NCBI GenBank assembly: GCA_946886675.1
Contig: CAMPIZ010000076.1
Coordinates: 1-7,317 of the forward strand
Reading direction: 5' to 3'
DNA: 7,317 nt
Origin: an uncultured Flavobacterium sp.
GTDB taxonomy: Bacteria; Bacteroidota; Bacteroidia; Flavobacteriales; Flavobacteriaceae
Position 1 is the stretch's first letter. Every line of letters starts with the position of its first letter. This document shows, in pieces, positions 5,871-7,317 of this stretch. A program made the position numbers and the translations under genes. The notes beneath the pieces were generated by a model. The model did no database searches and had not been told where the DNA came from. It worked only from the letters and a program-made list of their open reading frames with translations.

Positions 5871-6488
5871 ATGAAGTTAACCGAAACACAAATAAAATTC
5901 ATAGGCCACTACCTGAAAAATTCAGGGGTGGAGTATATGGATATACGTTATGAAATGACCGATCATGTTGCTACAGCACTTGAGGAAAGAGAAGGAGATT
6001 TTTATGATGAGTTTAAATCGTATATGGCAAAAAATAAAAGTGAGCTGTTACGCTCTGCTAAAAAATTTTCTGTAACTGCGCGAAACAGGGCTATTAAGAT
6101 TTTATATACTAATCTTATAAAGCCACAATTTTTCATCATTTTTACAGTAATCTTTGGCAGCGCATTTCTATTAAGAAAACTTGGATTTGAAGATGGTATG
6201 TGGGCCGGGCTTACAATTACTTATTATCTTATGTGTGCTTTAATAGGCTGTACTTTTATGCGCCGTAATTTTATATTAAGAAAAAAGACATGGTCGGCAG
6301 TTAACCAGCTTCATGGTGTTTTAACCCTGTTATTATATATAGTTGTTACGGTTATAAAAGTTCACGAGATGATTGATAGTGTGCTTTTACTGTTTTTATA
6401 TTATTCCTTTGTGATAAGCTTTACCATAGCCGCCTACCTATCATATTTAAAGCTTAAAAAGCACTATAAACTGCAGTTTAATGGATAA
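5871..6488 (+). CDS. Four-TM membrane protein with N-terminal acidic helical domain (first of a tandem pair)
   Basis: 205 residues; I cannot assign a named family with confidence. Residues 1-80 are soluble and helical, with the motif YMDIRYEMTDHVATALEE (22-39). Four hydrophobic segments follow at about 87-102, 111-129, 147-163 and 169-193, then a basic tail (KLKKHYK). The motif recurs in the next gene's product (Y-x-D-[IL]-x-x-E-x-x-D-H-x-A-x-A-x-E-E), so the two look paralogous. The layout of a small acidic helical domain followed by TM helices, encoded right after a padR gene, recalls the HAAS/DUF1700 proteins that accompany PadR regulators in Firmicutes, but I see no direct sequence match. 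It starts 2 bases after padR and overlaps the next gene by 8 bases, so translation of all three is probably coupled. The function is unknown. A role in sensing or in controlling the downstream DUF5687 protein is speculation. Confidence 0.85.
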   Translation: MKLTETQIKFIGHYLKNSGVEYMDIRYEMTDHVATALEEREGDFYDEFKSYMAKNKSELLRSAKKFSVTARNRAIKILYTNLIKPQFFIIFTVIFGSAFLLRKLGFEDGMWAGLTITYYLMCALIGCTFMRRNFILRKKTWSAVNQLHGVLTLLLYIVVTVIKVHEMIDSVLLLFLYYSFVISFTIAAYLSYLKLKKHYKLQFNG

Positions 6489-7179
6489 GCAAAGAAAAAT
6501 AACCGATGATGAGGTAAACCAGCTATTTGCCTTTACTAAAAAGCACTTTGTAGCGTATTACGACTTGCAGGCAGAGCTCGTAGATCACCTTGCTAATGCT
6601 ATAGAGGAAAAGTGGCAGGAAAATCCGGAACTAAACTTTGAAAGTATATTACAGACTGAGTTTAAAAAATTTGGTGTTTTCGGTTTTATGGATGTAGTAG
6701 AGCGCAGGCAGCTTGCATTAAGTAAAAAGTACAATAAACTGCTGTGGGATTATTTTAAAGAGTTTTTTAAGTTACCAAGAATAATACTTACAATAGGTAC
6801 TATATCTGTACTGGTAAAATCTTACAGTTACTTTCACCCTATTGTATATGCCGTAATTTTCGCATCGGCGGTTATATTTTCTTTTTTCAGAATTATTCAC
6901 ATGACCGTTAAATACAATAAAAAGGTAAAGAAAACCGGAAAAAGATGGATGTTTGAGGAGATTATATATAAAGGAGGAAGCTTTGGAGCGGTAGTATTTA
7001 TACCTTTTCATCTCACGCGTTATTTTTTTGAAGGAGGTAATCACATAGTCGAACAATGGCTGCTGTCTACCCTTTTAGTCTGCTTTCTGTTGTATGAGTA
7101 CATAATGCTTTTTGTAATTCCTGCAAAAGCCGAAAAACATCTTGAAGAGACCTATCCTGAATACGCCTTTAAAATATAA
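6481..7179 (+). CDS. Four-TM membrane protein with N-terminal acidic helical domain (second of a tandem pair)
   Basis: 232 residues with no named family that I recognise. The soluble helical N-terminal part (about 1-95) carries YYDLQAELVDHLANAIEE (26-43), 9 of 18 positions identical to residues 22-39 of the preceding protein. Next comes NFESILQTEFKKFG (52-65), the sort of spacing and acidic helix seen in HAAS-like domains. Hydrophobic segments lie at about 99-113, 119-137, 161-178 and 190-214. The tail AEKHLEETYPEYAFKI is charged and has no cleavage or anchoring signal. The ATG overlaps the end of the previous gene in another frame (ATGGATAA), implying translational coupling. A 65-base gap follows before the DUF5687 gene. 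Outside the motif the two products differ a lot, so any duplication is old. Confidence 0.85.
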   Translation: MDKQRKITDDEVNQLFAFTKKHFVAYYDLQAELVDHLANAIEEKWQENPELNFESILQTEFKKFGVFGFMDVVERRQLALSKKYNKLLWDYFKEFFKLPRIILTIGTISVLVKSYSYFHPIVYAVIFASAVIFSFFRIIHMTVKYNKKVKKTGKRWMFEEIIYKGGSFGAVVFIPFHLTRYFFEGGNHIVEQWLLSTLLVCFLLYEYIMLFVIPAKAEKHLEETYPEYAFKI

Positions 7180-7191
7180 GGAAAAAAATTG

Positions 7192-7199
7192 TAACTTTT
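7192..7199 (+). promoter_or_regulatory. Possible weak -7 element before the DUF5687 gene
   Basis: TAACTTTT at 7192-7199 matches TAnnTTTG except at the last base and is 45 bases before the ATG at 7245. No TTG lies at the right distance upstream. A 10-base palindrome, TTATATATAA (7216-7225), lies between it and the gene. It could be an internal promoter, or the gene may simply be co-transcribed with padR. Confidence 0.25.
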
Positions 7200-7244
7200 C
7201 GGTTCAAATCCTTACTTATATATAACAACCAAAACAAGCACATA

Positions 7245-7317
7245 ATGTTTAAAAAATTACTGTACCTGGAATGGAAATCCTTTATCAGGTCTTCTGCTTT
7301 TGCTACTAATGTTGTAC
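7245..7317 (+). CDS. N-terminal start of a DUF5687 family membrane protein (partial)
   Basis: The first 24 codons are present before the window ends: MFKKLLYLEWKSFIRSSAFA then TNVV. The start 'K-x-L-x-x-L-E-W-K-x-F-x-R' and the following small-residue segment match my memory of DUF5687 proteins of Flavobacteriia. These are large polytopic proteins resembling ABC-2 type permeases and are often encoded beside an ABC ATPase. A cytoplasmic amphipathic segment ahead of the first TM helix is typical of ABC-2 permeases. Position 65 bases after the twin membrane proteins suggests it belongs to the padR cluster. The rest of the gene and any ATPase gene lie outside the window. Confidence 0.7.
   Translation, partial: MFKKLLYLEWKSFIRSSAFATNVV

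Noticed and set aside
5871..7179. Calling the tandem membrane proteins HAAS/DUF1700 family members
   Set aside because: Only the architecture and the padR neighbourhood agree. I could not see the typical HAAS sequence pattern, so I kept this as an analogy.
5521..7317. Defence system, phage or mobile element reading of the right-hand cluster
   Set aside because: No nuclease, integrase, transposase, toxin or repeat signature is visible, and composition looks the same as in the neighbouring core genes.

Overview
The window looks like a piece of a Flavobacterium-type chromosome (Bacteroidota, class Flavobacteriia). The DNA is AT-rich. Genes lack Shine-Dalgarno sites and instead have A/T-rich leaders. 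Several upstream regions carry the Bacteroidota promoter -7 element TAnnTTTG. The protein families are typical of the group: DUF6341, DUF6427, DUF4254 next to a family 9 glycosyltransferase, and DUF5687. I saw no tRNA, rRNA, CRISPR array, insertion sequence or phage gene, and no gene-free stretch over 300 bases.

Left part (1-1378): the 3' end of a gene, probably an undecaprenyl-phosphate sugar transferase, is followed 26 bases later by purD (purine synthesis). purD runs tail to tail into a small membrane protein gene of the DUF6341 type on the minus strand, and the two coding regions overlap by 9 bases.

Middle part (1370-4345): the DUF6341 gene and a polytopic DUF6427 membrane protein diverge from a very compact promoter region. 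A DUF4254 gene with its own clear -7 element follows, then a heptosyltransferase-like GT9 gene 10 bases downstream. With the sugar transferase, this points to a housekeeping cell-surface glycan locus. A near-ideal bidirectional terminator (14-bp stem) separates GT9 from the convergent gene on the other side.

Right part (4345-7317): a minus-strand FAD/NAD(P)H reductase with a C-terminal plant-type 2Fe-2S domain (PaaE-like) diverges from a PadR-family regulator. PadR begins a tight cluster with two tandem, apparently paralogous 4-TM proteins of unknown function and then the first 24 codons of a DUF5687 (ABC-2-permease-like) protein, cut by the window edge. The divergent promoters of the reductase and padR share a 14-base box (13/14 identical) over their -7 elements, and related palindromes lie upstream of padR and of the DUF5687 gene. 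This suggests one PadR regulon. The padR, twin membrane protein and DUF5687 cluster is the most interesting and least characterised part of the window. The rest is ordinary core genome.
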